Shown here: one piece after another, positions 1 to 7,057 of the stretch
How positions within the stretch are numbered: position 1 is the stretch's first letter
How the letters are laid out: each line of letters opens with the position of its first letter
From: an uncultured Bryobacteraceae bacterium
GTDB taxonomy: Bacteria > Acidobacteriota > Terriglobia > Bryobacterales > Bryobacteraceae
DNA length: 64,000 nt
NCBI GenBank assembly: GCA_937924525.1
Contig: CALDSU010000006.1
Coordinates: 1 to 64,000, forward strand
Reading direction: 5' to 3'
Made by a program: the position numbers and the translations under genes
The notes under the pieces: generated by a model
What the model saw: the letters and a program-made list of their open reading frames with translations, nothing else
What the model was told of the DNA's origin: nothing
Database searches by the model: none

Positions 1-548
1 CCATCCGTTCGCTCAACCAGGAGGACCTTTTCGGTTTGGTCAATCTCCTGCAATTTCACTTCGATGATCTCCCGGGCGGTGGTCTGCACCACGCGCCCGA
101 CAAAGCGGGCTTCGATGGGCAGTTCGCGATGGCCGCGGTCGATCAGCGCCAGCAATTGCACTCGCGCCGGCCGGCCGTGGTCGAACAACGCATCGAGCGC
201 CGCGCGGACCGTGCGGCCGGTGTAGAGCACGTCGTCCACCAGAATAATGTCCCGGCCCTGCACGGAAAAGGGGATGTCGGTGGCGCTGACGACGGGTTTG
301 ACGTCCACCGTCGAGAGATCATCGCGATAGAAGCTGATGTCCAGCACGCCGACCGGAATCGCGCGTTTCTCCAGGGACTCAATCTTGCGCGCCAGCCGCT
401 GCGCCAGCGGCGCCCCGCGCCGCCGGATGCCGATGAACGCCAGCTTGTCCAGGTCGTCGCTCTTTTCCAGGATCTCGTGCGCCAGCCGCACCAGGGTGCG
501 GTCGATCTCGGAGGCGCTCATCAGTTGGGCTTTTTCGCGGGTCTGCAT
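1..548 (-). CDS. pyrR: PyrR, pyrimidine operon regulator / uracil phosphoribosyltransferase (3' end outside window)
   Basis: The reverse strand encodes about 182 residues beginning MQTREKAQLMSASEID from the ATG at 548-546 and is still open at base 1. PyrR proteins are about 180 residues, so only the last few residues are missing. The PRPP-binding loop is clear as ILVDDVLYTGRTVRAALDAL, and the type I phosphoribosyltransferase fold is evident throughout. The family binds pyr mRNA in a uridine-nucleotide-dependent manner to attenuate pyrimidine biosynthesis genes and usually has weak uracil phosphoribosyltransferase activity. In many bacteria pyrR heads an operon with pyrB and pyrC, which would lie beyond the left edge; that is inference. 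The leader before the start is only about 70 bases, so an attenuator upstream of pyrR itself is not apparent. Confidence 0.93.
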   Translation of the reverse strand, partial: MQTREKAQLMSASEIDRTLVRLAHEILEKSDDLDKLAFIGIRRRGAPLAQRLARKIESLEKRAIPVGVLDISFYRDDLSTVDVKPVVSATDIPFSVQGRDIILVDDVLYTGRTVRAALDALFDHGRPARVQLLALIDRGHRELPIEARFVGRVVQTTAREIIEVKLQEIDQTEKVLLVERTD

Positions 549-575
549 ACCGGAAGGCAACTCCTGATTATATGC

Positions 576-589
576 CCCGCGCGCGCGGG
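576..589. other. Perfect 14-bp GC palindrome between the GntR gene and pyrR
   Basis: CCCGCGCGCGCGGG is a perfect palindrome in the 68-base gap between the GntR-type gene and pyrR. A second small inverted repeat (CGGCG-GAA-CGCCG) lies at 602-614. Both are downstream of the regulator gene, so they could slow or end its transcription, but no T-run follows. It could equally be a chance GC-rich structure. Confidence 0.25.
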
Positions 590-616
590 ACGCCCGCCCG
601 GCGGCGGAACGCCGGA

Positions 617-1273
617 TCAGCTGCCGAACAGCTTCAGCATCCGGTCCCGCGACATGTCGATGTGGACGGCCATGGCTTCGCGGCTGGCGGCGGCGTCGTG
701 GGCGGCCAGGGCGCGCAGGATCTGGCCGTGCGGCAGCCATTGCAGCGATTTGGTCTGCGAATACTTGTCAATGCGGTGCACGTATTCCAGGGTGAGCTTC
801 AACTGGGCAAGGATCAGGGGATTGCCGGAAAGCTCCGCCATTTTGAGATGGAACCGCTCGTTGGCGGCCAGAAACTCGGGCCCGGGCTCCTGCATCGCGT
901 TTTCGACCGCAATGATTTCGGCCAGCGCCTCCAGCATCGGCGCCGTGGCCACTTGCGCGACTTTCTCGGCGGCGAAACACTCGATCACCCGGCGGAATTC
1001 GTACAGTTCCAGAATCTCGCGCACCGAGACGGGCCGGACCCGATACCCCTTGTTCCGGATGCGGTCGATCCAGCGCTCCTGCGAGAGGCGATTGCAGGCC
1101 TCGCGCACCGGCGTGCGGCTGGTCTGACAGCGCCGCGCCAGTTCCACCTCGGAAAGGTACGACCCCGGCTCCAGCACGCAGTCGATCAACCAGTTCTTGA
1201 GCAGTTGGTAAACCCGCTCGACTTCGCCGGGCTTTTCCGCTGTCACGCGGGAGGCAACTTCCACATCATCCAT
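617..1273 (-). CDS. GntR-family transcriptional regulator, FCD (FadR-like) subfamily
   Basis: This 218-residue protein has an N-terminal winged helix-turn-helix at about residues 20-75, with the typical SEVELARRCQTSRTPVREA recognition segment. It is followed by an all-helical FCD effector domain (about 85-210) with the LYEFRRVIE and HLKMAELSGN segments that carry the usual metal/ligand-binding histidines. FCD regulators normally sense organic acids or sugar acids and repress neighbouring catabolic genes. The gene is the last of a leftward run of five (617-5611), 53 bases after the RhaT-like transporter gene, so it probably controls that run. A TGTATACA palindrome upstream of the first gene is a plausible operator. 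The effector cannot be told from sequence. Confidence 0.93.
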   Translation of the reverse strand: MDDVEVASRVTAEKPGEVERVYQLLKNWLIDCVLEPGSYLSEVELARRCQTSRTPVREACNRLSQERWIDRIRNKGYRVRPVSVREILELYEFRRVIECFAAEKVAQVATAPMLEALAEIIAVENAMQEPGPEFLAANERFHLKMAELSGNPLILAQLKLTLEYVHRIDKYSQTKSLQWLPHGQILRALAAHDAAASREAMAVHIDMSRDRMLKLFGS

Positions 1274-1326
1274 CAGGCTGGACGCTCCGGTCCTAAGCGG
1301 TTTAGGTTATCACGGCGGCAGCGCGA

Positions 1327-2325
1327 CTATACGGCGTTGGCGAAGCCCATCAGCGCGATGGCCAGCACCAGCCCCCCCAGTCCGGCGAACAACCGCCGTC
1401 TTGAACCCGCGGGCGCGCCCGTCCATTCGCCGGTGAGAAAGCCGAACAGGTTCGCCACCAGGACCATGCTGGACATCAGCAGGGCCCAGCCGAGCGAAGG
1501 ACCCAGCGGCCCCATGGTGCGCGCGCCGGCCCCGTACAGGCCCATGCCCGCCATCCACATGCCGCCCATCGCCAGCGCGAGCAGCGCGTGCCGCCCGGCG
1601 CGGGGCTCGCCATAGTGGCGCGCCGTACCGTTGCGCCAGAGCCGCCAGCCGGCAAAGCCGCTGTTGGCCAGAAACAAAGGGAGCGTAAGCAGAGTCCACA
1701 GCGCGCTCGTCGCCAGGTGCTCGGCCACGCCCAGCCGGCGCGCCTGGTCAATTACCTCGCCGCCGAAAGCGAAACCCAGGTTGCCGCAGGCGGAAAGGCA
1801 TCCGGACGCCACACAAATCAGCAGGCCGCGCCGGTAGGGACGGGCGCCGCCCGCCTCCTTCCAGCGGCCCGCCGCCGAGCACACGCCGACCCCTGCCAGC
1901 ATCAGCAGCAGCGCCGCCGCGGTGAGCGCCGCCTTGGCCGCTCCGAACGCGGGGGACGGCAGGACCGCCAGCGGAATCAGAGCGCCCGCCACGGTGGATA
2001 CACCCAGGATCACCGCGAATCCCAGCGAAAGCCCCAGCGCATCGACGCCCAAGCCAAACGTGATCGCCCCGATGCCCCAAGCCATTCCGAACAGAAATGC
2101 GGTGGTGAGGGCGCCGGCGGAGGTGGCGGCATATACTTGGCCCAAGCCTGGAATGGTGAGGAGGGCGAGCGCCCACGGGCAGATCAGATAAGCGGATACG
2201 GCAAACAGCAGCCAGTAGTTTTCCCACGCCCAGCCGCGAATCCATTTGCTCGGCGCCAGAAAACTGCCCTGGAAGAAACCGCCGGCGAGAACCATCGCCA
2301 GGCCGGCGGCCAGGCCGTCAGCCAT
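1327..2325 (-). CDS. RhaT-like sugar/H+ symporter (10-TM DMT-type permease)
   Basis: The 332-residue product is almost entirely hydrophobic, with about ten predicted membrane spans. It opens with the signature of the L-rhamnose-proton symporter family: GGFFQGSFLAPSKW followed by WAWENYWL. E. coli RhaT has 344 residues, so length fits. Rhamnose as the substrate is not established, because no rhamnose isomerase, kinase or aldolase genes are nearby; acidobacterial relatives often sit in other sugar or acid clusters. Its start overlaps the end of the aminotransferase gene by 8 bases, which indicates translational coupling. The GntR regulator follows. The likely role is inner-membrane uptake of the compound degraded by this gene cluster. 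Confidence 0.85.
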   Translation of the reverse strand: MADGLAAGLAMVLAGGFFQGSFLAPSKWIRGWAWENYWLLFAVSAYLICPWALALLTIPGLGQVYAATSAGALTTAFLFGMAWGIGAITFGLGVDALGLSLGFAVILGVSTVAGALIPLAVLPSPAFGAAKAALTAAALLLMLAGVGVCSAAGRWKEAGGARPYRRGLLICVASGCLSACGNLGFAFGGEVIDQARRLGVAEHLATSALWTLLTLPLFLANSGFAGWRLWRNGTARHYGEPRAGRHALLALAMGGMWMAGMGLYGAGARTMGPLGPSLGWALLMSSMVLVANLFGFLTGEWTGAPAGSRRRLFAGLGGLVLAIALMGFANAV

Positions 2326-3463
2326 GCGTCACGTCCTGCGGGGCGAGCACCTCCGGCAACGCGGCCAGATAGCGCTCAATATCCTCTTCGTCGTTGTAAA
2401 GGTGCACGGAGGCGCGCACTCTCCCGTCCCCGTACCAGGTGTGAATGCCGCGTTCATCCAGCAGAGATCCGGCTTCGCCGGCGTGCGGCGTCGCCACCGA
2501 TACGATGCCGGAGGCGAGTTCGGGGTCCGGGGGCGTCAGCAACGCGAGGCCGCGATCCGCCAGGCCCTGCCGCAACCGCGCGACGAGGGGGCGCAGCGCG
2601 CGATCGATGTTTTCCACGCCAACTTGCAGCAAAAAGTCCACCCCGGTTTGCAGGGCATAGATCCCTGGGAAATTCGGCATCCCTCCCATGAAGCGCACCG
2701 CGTCCTGCTTCAACGTGAAGCGCTCGAAGCGATGTTCGCCGAACACGTCGTTCACCGAATACCAGCCGAGGGAAGACGGAATCAGCCGCTGGCGCAGCTC
2801 CGGCGCGCAATAAAGCACGCCGAGTCCGTGCACGCCCAGCATCCATTTGTACGTGCTGGCCACCAGGTAATCGATCCCCGCCAGCGTGACGGGCAGGCGG
2901 CCGAGCGCCTGGGTGGCGTCGACGCAAAACACCGCGCCGGCCTGGCGCGCGAGCGCCCCCAAGGCCGCCAAGTACGGGAAGTGGGCGCCCGTCTTATAGC
3001 TCACCTGGCTGATGGTGACCAAGCGCGTGCGCGGACCGATGGCGGCGGCGAAATCCTCCAGCGCGATGCGGCCGCCGGAAGCATGCGCCACGCGCACCAC
3101 CACGCCCGCTTCGCGCAGACGCAGCCAGGGCAGCACGTTCGAAGGGAACTCGAGATCATTGATCACCACCTCATCTCCCGGCTGCAGGCCGAGCGAGTTG
3201 GCCAGGATCGCCAGCGCTTCGCTGGCGCTCGACACCAGCGCCACATCGTCCACCGGGCAGCCCAGCAGCCGGGCGACGGAAGCGCGGCACTCGTACTCCC
3301 GGGCATAGAAGTTCCGGCGGCCGGGACTGCCGGAAGCCTTGTCCCGATAGTACGCCACCAGCGCCTCTTCGGCGGCGGGCAGGGGTAAGCCCTCCGCGGC
3401 GGTGTCCAGGTAGGTCACCTGCCGGGCTCGGGGAAAGAAATCTTTGTAAGACTTCACCGCCAA
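2318..3463 (-). CDS. Class V aminotransferase (PLP-dependent)
   Basis: This 381-residue protein has the fold and landmarks of class V aminotransferases/cysteine desulfurases. The N-terminal YLDTAAEGLPLP segment is followed by LVSSASEALAILANSL in the cofactor-binding region. FCVDATQALG carries the PLP-contacting aspartate and glutamine, and ASTYKWMLGVHGLG carries the Schiff-base lysine. No conserved cysteine loop of an IscS/SufS type is evident near the C terminus, so a role in Fe-S assembly is unlikely; the family also includes lyases, epimerases and aminotransferases acting on small amino compounds. It lies 6 bases after the M20 peptidase gene and overlaps the transporter gene, so it is part of the catabolic operon. 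The exact substrate is unknown. Confidence 0.88.
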   Translation of the reverse strand: MAVKSYKDFFPRARQVTYLDTAAEGLPLPAAEEALVAYYRDKASGSPGRRNFYAREYECRASVARLLGCPVDDVALVSSASEALAILANSLGLQPGDEVVINDLEFPSNVLPWLRLREAGVVVRVAHASGGRIALEDFAAAIGPRTRLVTISQVSYKTGAHFPYLAALGALARQAGAVFCVDATQALGRLPVTLAGIDYLVASTYKWMLGVHGLGVLYCAPELRQRLIPSSLGWYSVNDVFGEHRFERFTLKQDAVRFMGGMPNFPGIYALQTGVDFLLQVGVENIDRALRPLVARLRQGLADRGLALLTPPDPELASGIVSVATPHAGEAGSLLDERGIHTWYGDGRVRASVHLYNDEEDIERYLAALPEVLAPQDVTHG

Positions 3464-3469
3464 TTCACC

Positions 3470-4606
3470 TCATTCGAACCGCAACATCAACTCGCGGTAA
3501 AACTGCGCGGCCCGCTCCACCTGGGCGCAAGCGACCCATTCGACAGCGGCGTGCGCCTGATCGATGCTGCCCGGGCCGAACAGCACGCTCGGGACGCCGT
3601 GGTGCGACAGTTTGCTGGCGTCGCTGCCGTAAGGCACGCCCACCGGTTGGGATTCGAGCCCCAACTCCCGCAGGACAGCCGAGCCAAGCTGTGCGATGGG
3701 GGCGTCGGCGGCAGTCTCCAGCGGCCGGTCCACCAGCATCGGCGGGTCCATCTCCGCTCTGATCTCCGGGTGCTGGCGCATCGCGTCGTCGAGGATCGAT
3801 TGGTAGTGCGCCAGTACCGCTTCCGGCGGTTCGCCGGGAATCAGCCGGCGGTCCACCTCGATCTCGCACGCGTCCGGCACGAAGTTCACCTGCACGCCGC
3901 CGCGAATCACGCCCACATTCACCGTCGGGGGACCGACCAGGGGATGCGCGTTGCCGGCGAGGTGCGCCGCGTCGTCCTCCAGAGCCTTCAACAGGTGCGC
4001 CATATGCTGGATGGCGTTCACTCCCAGGTGCGGCTTCGAACTGTGCGCCGCCACGCCGCGCGTCCGGATCTTCCACCGCAGGACACCCTTGTGCGCGATC
4101 ACCAGGCGGTTCTCGGTCGGTTCGGCCACCACCGCGCCGTGCGCCACCAGGCCTTCGCAGAGCTTCAACACACCCCGAAACGAGAACTCCTCGTCGGCGG
4201 CCGCGACCACCCACACCTCGGCGGGCGGCGTCTTGCCCTCCTTCCTGAGCGAGACCAGGGCATGCATCATTGCGGCCAGTCCGCCCTTGGTGTCGCAGGA
4301 ACCCCGGCCGTACATTCTGCCGTTCTCAACGGCGGGTTCGAACGGCGGAATCGTCATGCCCTTCACGGATGCGGTGTCGACGTGCGCTTCGAACACGAGG
4401 CGGCGCGCGGGATTCCGGCCGGGCAACACGGCAATGAGATTGGGCCGGCCCGGCAGCGCCTCCTGCCGGCGCGTCTGCACGCCGTGCGCATGGAAGAACT
4501 GCTCGATGAAGCCCGCGATCTCCTCTTCCGGGCGGCCGTTGTCATACGCAGGATTGATGCTGTTGATGCGGACCAGATCCGCGAGGGTTTTCAGAACCGG
4601 ACTCAC
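3470..4606 (-). CDS. M20-family metallopeptidase (ArgE/DapE/CPG2-like)
   Basis: The 378-residue protein shows the two-metal M20 signature: EAHVDTASV (first metal histidine and catalytic aspartate), GRGSCDTKGGLAAM (bridging aspartate), AAADEEFSF (catalytic glutamate pair) and AEPTENRLV. The central lid domain and a C-terminal histidine (GSIDQAHAAVE) are also present, so the enzyme looks intact. M20 enzymes hydrolyse N-acyl or peptide-type amide bonds of small substrates such as N-acetylornithine, succinyl-diaminopimelate or N-acyl amino acids. It starts with GTG immediately after the TAA of the Gfo/Idh gene, with no bases between, which implies coupling. Together with the aminotransferase it suggests breakdown of an amino-acid- or amino-sugar-like conjugate; this is inference. 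Confidence 0.92.
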   Translation of the reverse strand: MSPVLKTLADLVRINSINPAYDNGRPEEEIAGFIEQFFHAHGVQTRRQEALPGRPNLIAVLPGRNPARRLVFEAHVDTASVKGMTIPPFEPAVENGRMYGRGSCDTKGGLAAMMHALVSLRKEGKTPPAEVWVVAAADEEFSFRGVLKLCEGLVAHGAVVAEPTENRLVIAHKGVLRWKIRTRGVAAHSSKPHLGVNAIQHMAHLLKALEDDAAHLAGNAHPLVGPPTVNVGVIRGGVQVNFVPDACEIEVDRRLIPGEPPEAVLAHYQSILDDAMRQHPEIRAEMDPPMLVDRPLETAADAPIAQLGSAVLRELGLESQPVGVPYGSDASKLSHHGVPSVLFGPGSIDQAHAAVEWVACAQVERAAQFYRELMLRFE

Positions 4607-5611
4607 TTAGCGCCACCCCGTGATGTCAATATCCCGCCCCGCGTAGTCGGATTCCACCAGCGCCTGCGCCACTTGGACCGCCCGGCGGGCGTCCTCAGCC
4701 CGCAGGACCGTAGACGGTTGGTGGTCCGCCACGCAAGCGCAGAAGTGGGCCAGTTCATCGCGCAACGCCCCGCGCGCTCCGCCCCGCACCCGCGGATCGT
4801 AGAACAGGTCCGGCGCCTGGTAGCCGCTCTCGTACCAGAAACTGAGCGCCGGCGGCTGCAAATGCATGTCGGCGATGCCCTCGCTGCCCACCAGTTGAAA
4901 CGCGTCGTTGAGCATGATCCCCGCGCCCTTCGGAATCATCCAGATGGTCTCGACCACCCCCAGCACGCCTCCCTCGAACTCGATCACGCCAAAGAAAGTA
5001 TCCGAGTGTTTGCCCTGCGTCGCCCGCCGTCCGAAACCACGGACCTTCCGCACCGGTCGCCCGGCGTACCAGAGCATCAGGTCGATGTCGTGTATACAGT
5101 TCTCCATGGCAGGATGCGTGCGGCCGTACCTGGGAAGCAGCGCTTTGGTCCGGTTGCGGCGGGCATGCATCGACACGATCCGCCCGAGACGTCCCGACTC
5201 GAGTTCGTCCTTTAGCATCGCGTACCGGGTTTCGAAACGCAGCAAGTGGCCAGGCATGAGGATCCGTCCTGCCGTCCGCGCCGCGTCGATCATCCGGTCG
5301 CAGTCCGCCAGGCTGGTAGCCAGCGGCTTTTCCACGAACACGTGCTTGCCGGCGGCGATGGCTTTCATCACCGGTTCAAAATGATCGTCTTCCGGCGTCA
5401 CCACGTCGATGGCGTCCAGGTCCAGCGTGTAGATTTCGTCCAGCGCCCGGCAGACTTTGGCGACTCCGAAATCAGCGGCGCGCCGGTGCGCGATCTCAGG
5501 GTTGATATCGTAAAGCGCGGCCACCTCGGCTTCGCGCACCGCGCGGAACGCCTGCAAGTGGCTTTCGCCGAACAATCCACAACCGATCAGCCCGATTCTG
5601 ACTTTGCGCAT
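4607..5611 (-). CDS. Gfo/Idh/MocA-family NAD(P)-dependent oxidoreductase
   Basis: The 334-residue protein has an N-terminal Rossmann fold with the dinucleotide motif GLIGCGLFGESHL at residues 7-19. The family's EKP motif appears in HVFVEKPLATSLADC, followed by the C-terminal alpha/beta domain. Family members oxidise or reduce sugars, inositols and related polyols. It is the first gene of the leftward run and is probably where transcription starts: about 100 bases separate it from the DUF1501 gene, and that gap contains the TGTATACA palindrome. A second TGTATACA lies inside this gene at 5091-5098. Substrate cannot be assigned. Confidence 0.92.
   Translation of the reverse strand: MRKVRIGLIGCGLFGESHLQAFRAVREAEVAALYDINPEIAHRRAADFGVAKVCRALDEIYTLDLDAIDVVTPEDDHFEPVMKAIAAGKHVFVEKPLATSLADCDRMIDAARTAGRILMPGHLLRFETRYAMLKDELESGRLGRIVSMHARRNRTKALLPRYGRTHPAMENCIHDIDLMLWYAGRPVRKVRGFGRRATQGKHSDTFFGVIEFEGGVLGVVETIWMIPKGAGIMLNDAFQLVGSEGIADMHLQPPALSFWYESGYQAPDLFYDPRVRGGARGALRDELAHFCACVADHQPSTVLRAEDARRAVQVAQALVESDYAGRDIDITGWR
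5091..5098. promoter_or_regulatory. Intragenic TGTATACA palindrome, possible secondary GntR operator
   Basis: A perfect 8-bp palindrome TGTATACA lies within the Gfo/Idh coding region. The same 8-mer occurs upstream of this gene. FCD-type GntR regulators often recognise short GTATAC-containing palindromes, and such a gene lies in the same unit. An intragenic downstream operator would fit a looping or roadblock repressor. No proof of binding. Confidence 0.3.
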
Positions 5612-5671
5612 GAGTGGTCACCCGGGCGCCTGGAGGCAGCCCGAACGGGCAGGCTATCACGATTGTGGGGC

Positions 5672-5679
5672 TGTATACA
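5672..5679. promoter_or_regulatory. TGTATACA palindrome upstream of the catabolic operon, candidate GntR operator
   Basis: The sequence CTGTATACAA contains an 8-bp perfect palindrome about 60 bases upstream of the first gene of the leftward operon, where a repressor operator would be expected. The operon's last gene encodes an FCD-type GntR regulator, a family whose operators are commonly of this GTATAC type. The site is AT-rich in a GC-rich region. Confidence 0.45.
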
Positions 5680-5711
5680 ATCCGGGGAGGAAAATAGTCG
5701 TCCCCAACCGA

Positions 5712-7055
5712 TTACAACAGTTCGGAGACCGGTGCGCCGGTGGCATCTTCCAGCGAATTGGCGATCTTGACGGGGCGGCCAATGGGCGACATGTATTCCT
5801 TGGTCCAGTCAATCCCTAATACCTTATAAATCGTTGCAAACAAATCGCCCATGCTGACCACGCGGTCGATGGGCTGGCCGCCGTCCCGGTCGCTGGCGCC
5901 AACCACCCGTCCTCCTTGAATGCCACCGCCCCCGACCAGCAGCGACCAGCAGGTTGGCCAGTGATCGCGACCAAGGTCCGGATTGACAAAGGGCGTCCGC
6001 CCGAATTCGCCCATCGCCAGGACCACCGTCGAGTCCAGCAGCCCCCGATCCGAGAGGTCGTCGAGCAACGCCGACAGGGTCCGGTCGAGCGGTGGGCAGA
6101 GACGCTCCTTGTGTCCCTTGTCGTTCAGGCTGTGGGTGTCCCAGGAGTTGGCGTGGAAGCCCGCCGCCGTCACGAACCGGCTGCCGGCTTCCACCAGACG
6201 CCGCGCGAGCAAGGCGCTCTGGCCGACTGCGTCGCGGCCGTAAGCATCCTTGAGCTGGTCCGGTTCCCGCGACAGATCAAACGCCTCCCGGACGGCGGGA
6301 GTCAGAATCATGTTCATCGCCTGCGCCGTGAAGGCGTCCATGTTGGCATGCTCGGCGCCTGCGACTTTGCTGCGATAACGCCGGTCCACCACCTTCAGGA
6401 AGGCCTGCCGGTTGGCGACCGCGTCCGCGGAGAGCGATTTGGGCAGGCTCAGATCCGCCACCTGGAAGTCCGGACGGGACGGGTCGGGAATGCGCATCGG
6501 ATCGAAGTCCGGGCCGAGAAATCCGGAGCGGAAATACTCCTCGTACTGGCGGGAGCGCTCCCACATCGGGGTGAGCACATGCGGCGGCGCCGCGTTCCGC
6601 GGTCCTAACTCGCGGGTGATGACCGAACCGATGCTCGGGAAGGACATTGCCGGGTTCGGCTCGTGGCCCGTGATGGCGTAGTGGGTGCCCTGCGGATGGT
6701 CGTTGCCGCGGGTGTGCATGGACCGGATGATGGAGATCTTGTCCATCCGGGCGGCCAGCTTGGGGAACAACTCCGAGATCTGAATGCCCGGCACGTTGGT
6801 CGAAATCGGTTTGAACGGCGAGTTGGGCTTCGGGTCCCACGTATCCACCTGGCTGGGTCCGCCTTCGAGCCACAGCAGAATCACCGATTGGGCTTTGGCC
6901 GGTGGCGGGGACGCCGCCGCGCGCCCGGCGAGCAGGTGGGCCAGGTCCATGCCGAGAAAGCCAAGCGAACCAACCTTCAGAAAGTCCCGCCGGGAAGCTT
7001 GCCGGCAGGTCAGATTCAGGCATCCGGTGGAGGACATCTCATCGCACCTCATCAT
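5712..7055 (-). CDS. DUF1501 family exported protein (Tat-type signal), locus A
   Basis: The product (447 residues from this start) belongs to the DUF1501 family, a relative of the alkaline phosphatase/sulfatase fold that is abundant and uncharacterised in Planctomycetes and Acidobacteria. It has a twin-arginine region (CRQASRRDFLKVGSLGFLG) and family blocks LLWLEGGPSQVDTWDPKP, SMHTRGNDHPQGTHY, WDTHSLNDKGH, LAMGEFGRTPFVN and GRDHWP. The reading frame extends to 7100, but the ATG at 7055 lies just after the stop of the upstream gene. An ATG at 7037, preceded by a GAGG, is an alternative start. It is translationally coupled to the DUF1549 gene upstream, the arrangement seen in all three loci of this window. 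Function unknown. Confidence 0.9.
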   Translation of the reverse strand: MMRCDEMSSTGCLNLTCRQASRRDFLKVGSLGFLGMDLAHLLAGRAAASPPPAKAQSVILLWLEGGPSQVDTWDPKPNSPFKPISTNVPGIQISELFPKLAARMDKISIIRSMHTRGNDHPQGTHYAITGHEPNPAMSFPSIGSVITRELGPRNAAPPHVLTPMWERSRQYEEYFRSGFLGPDFDPMRIPDPSRPDFQVADLSLPKSLSADAVANRQAFLKVVDRRYRSKVAGAEHANMDAFTAQAMNMILTPAVREAFDLSREPDQLKDAYGRDAVGQSALLARRLVEAGSRFVTAAGFHANSWDTHSLNDKGHKERLCPPLDRTLSALLDDLSDRGLLDSTVVLAMGEFGRTPFVNPDLGRDHWPTCWSLLVGGGGIQGGRVVGASDRDGGQPIDRVVSMGDLFATIYKVLGIDWTKEYMSPIGRPVKIANSLEDATGAPVSELL

Positions 7056-7057
7056 GC

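Noticed and set aside
548..572. TATAAT (572-567, reverse strand) before pyrR as its promoter -10 box
   Set aside because: The -35 partner is poor, and initiation at the expected distance would cut off the AGGAG ribosome site, so it is not a convincing pyrR promoter.
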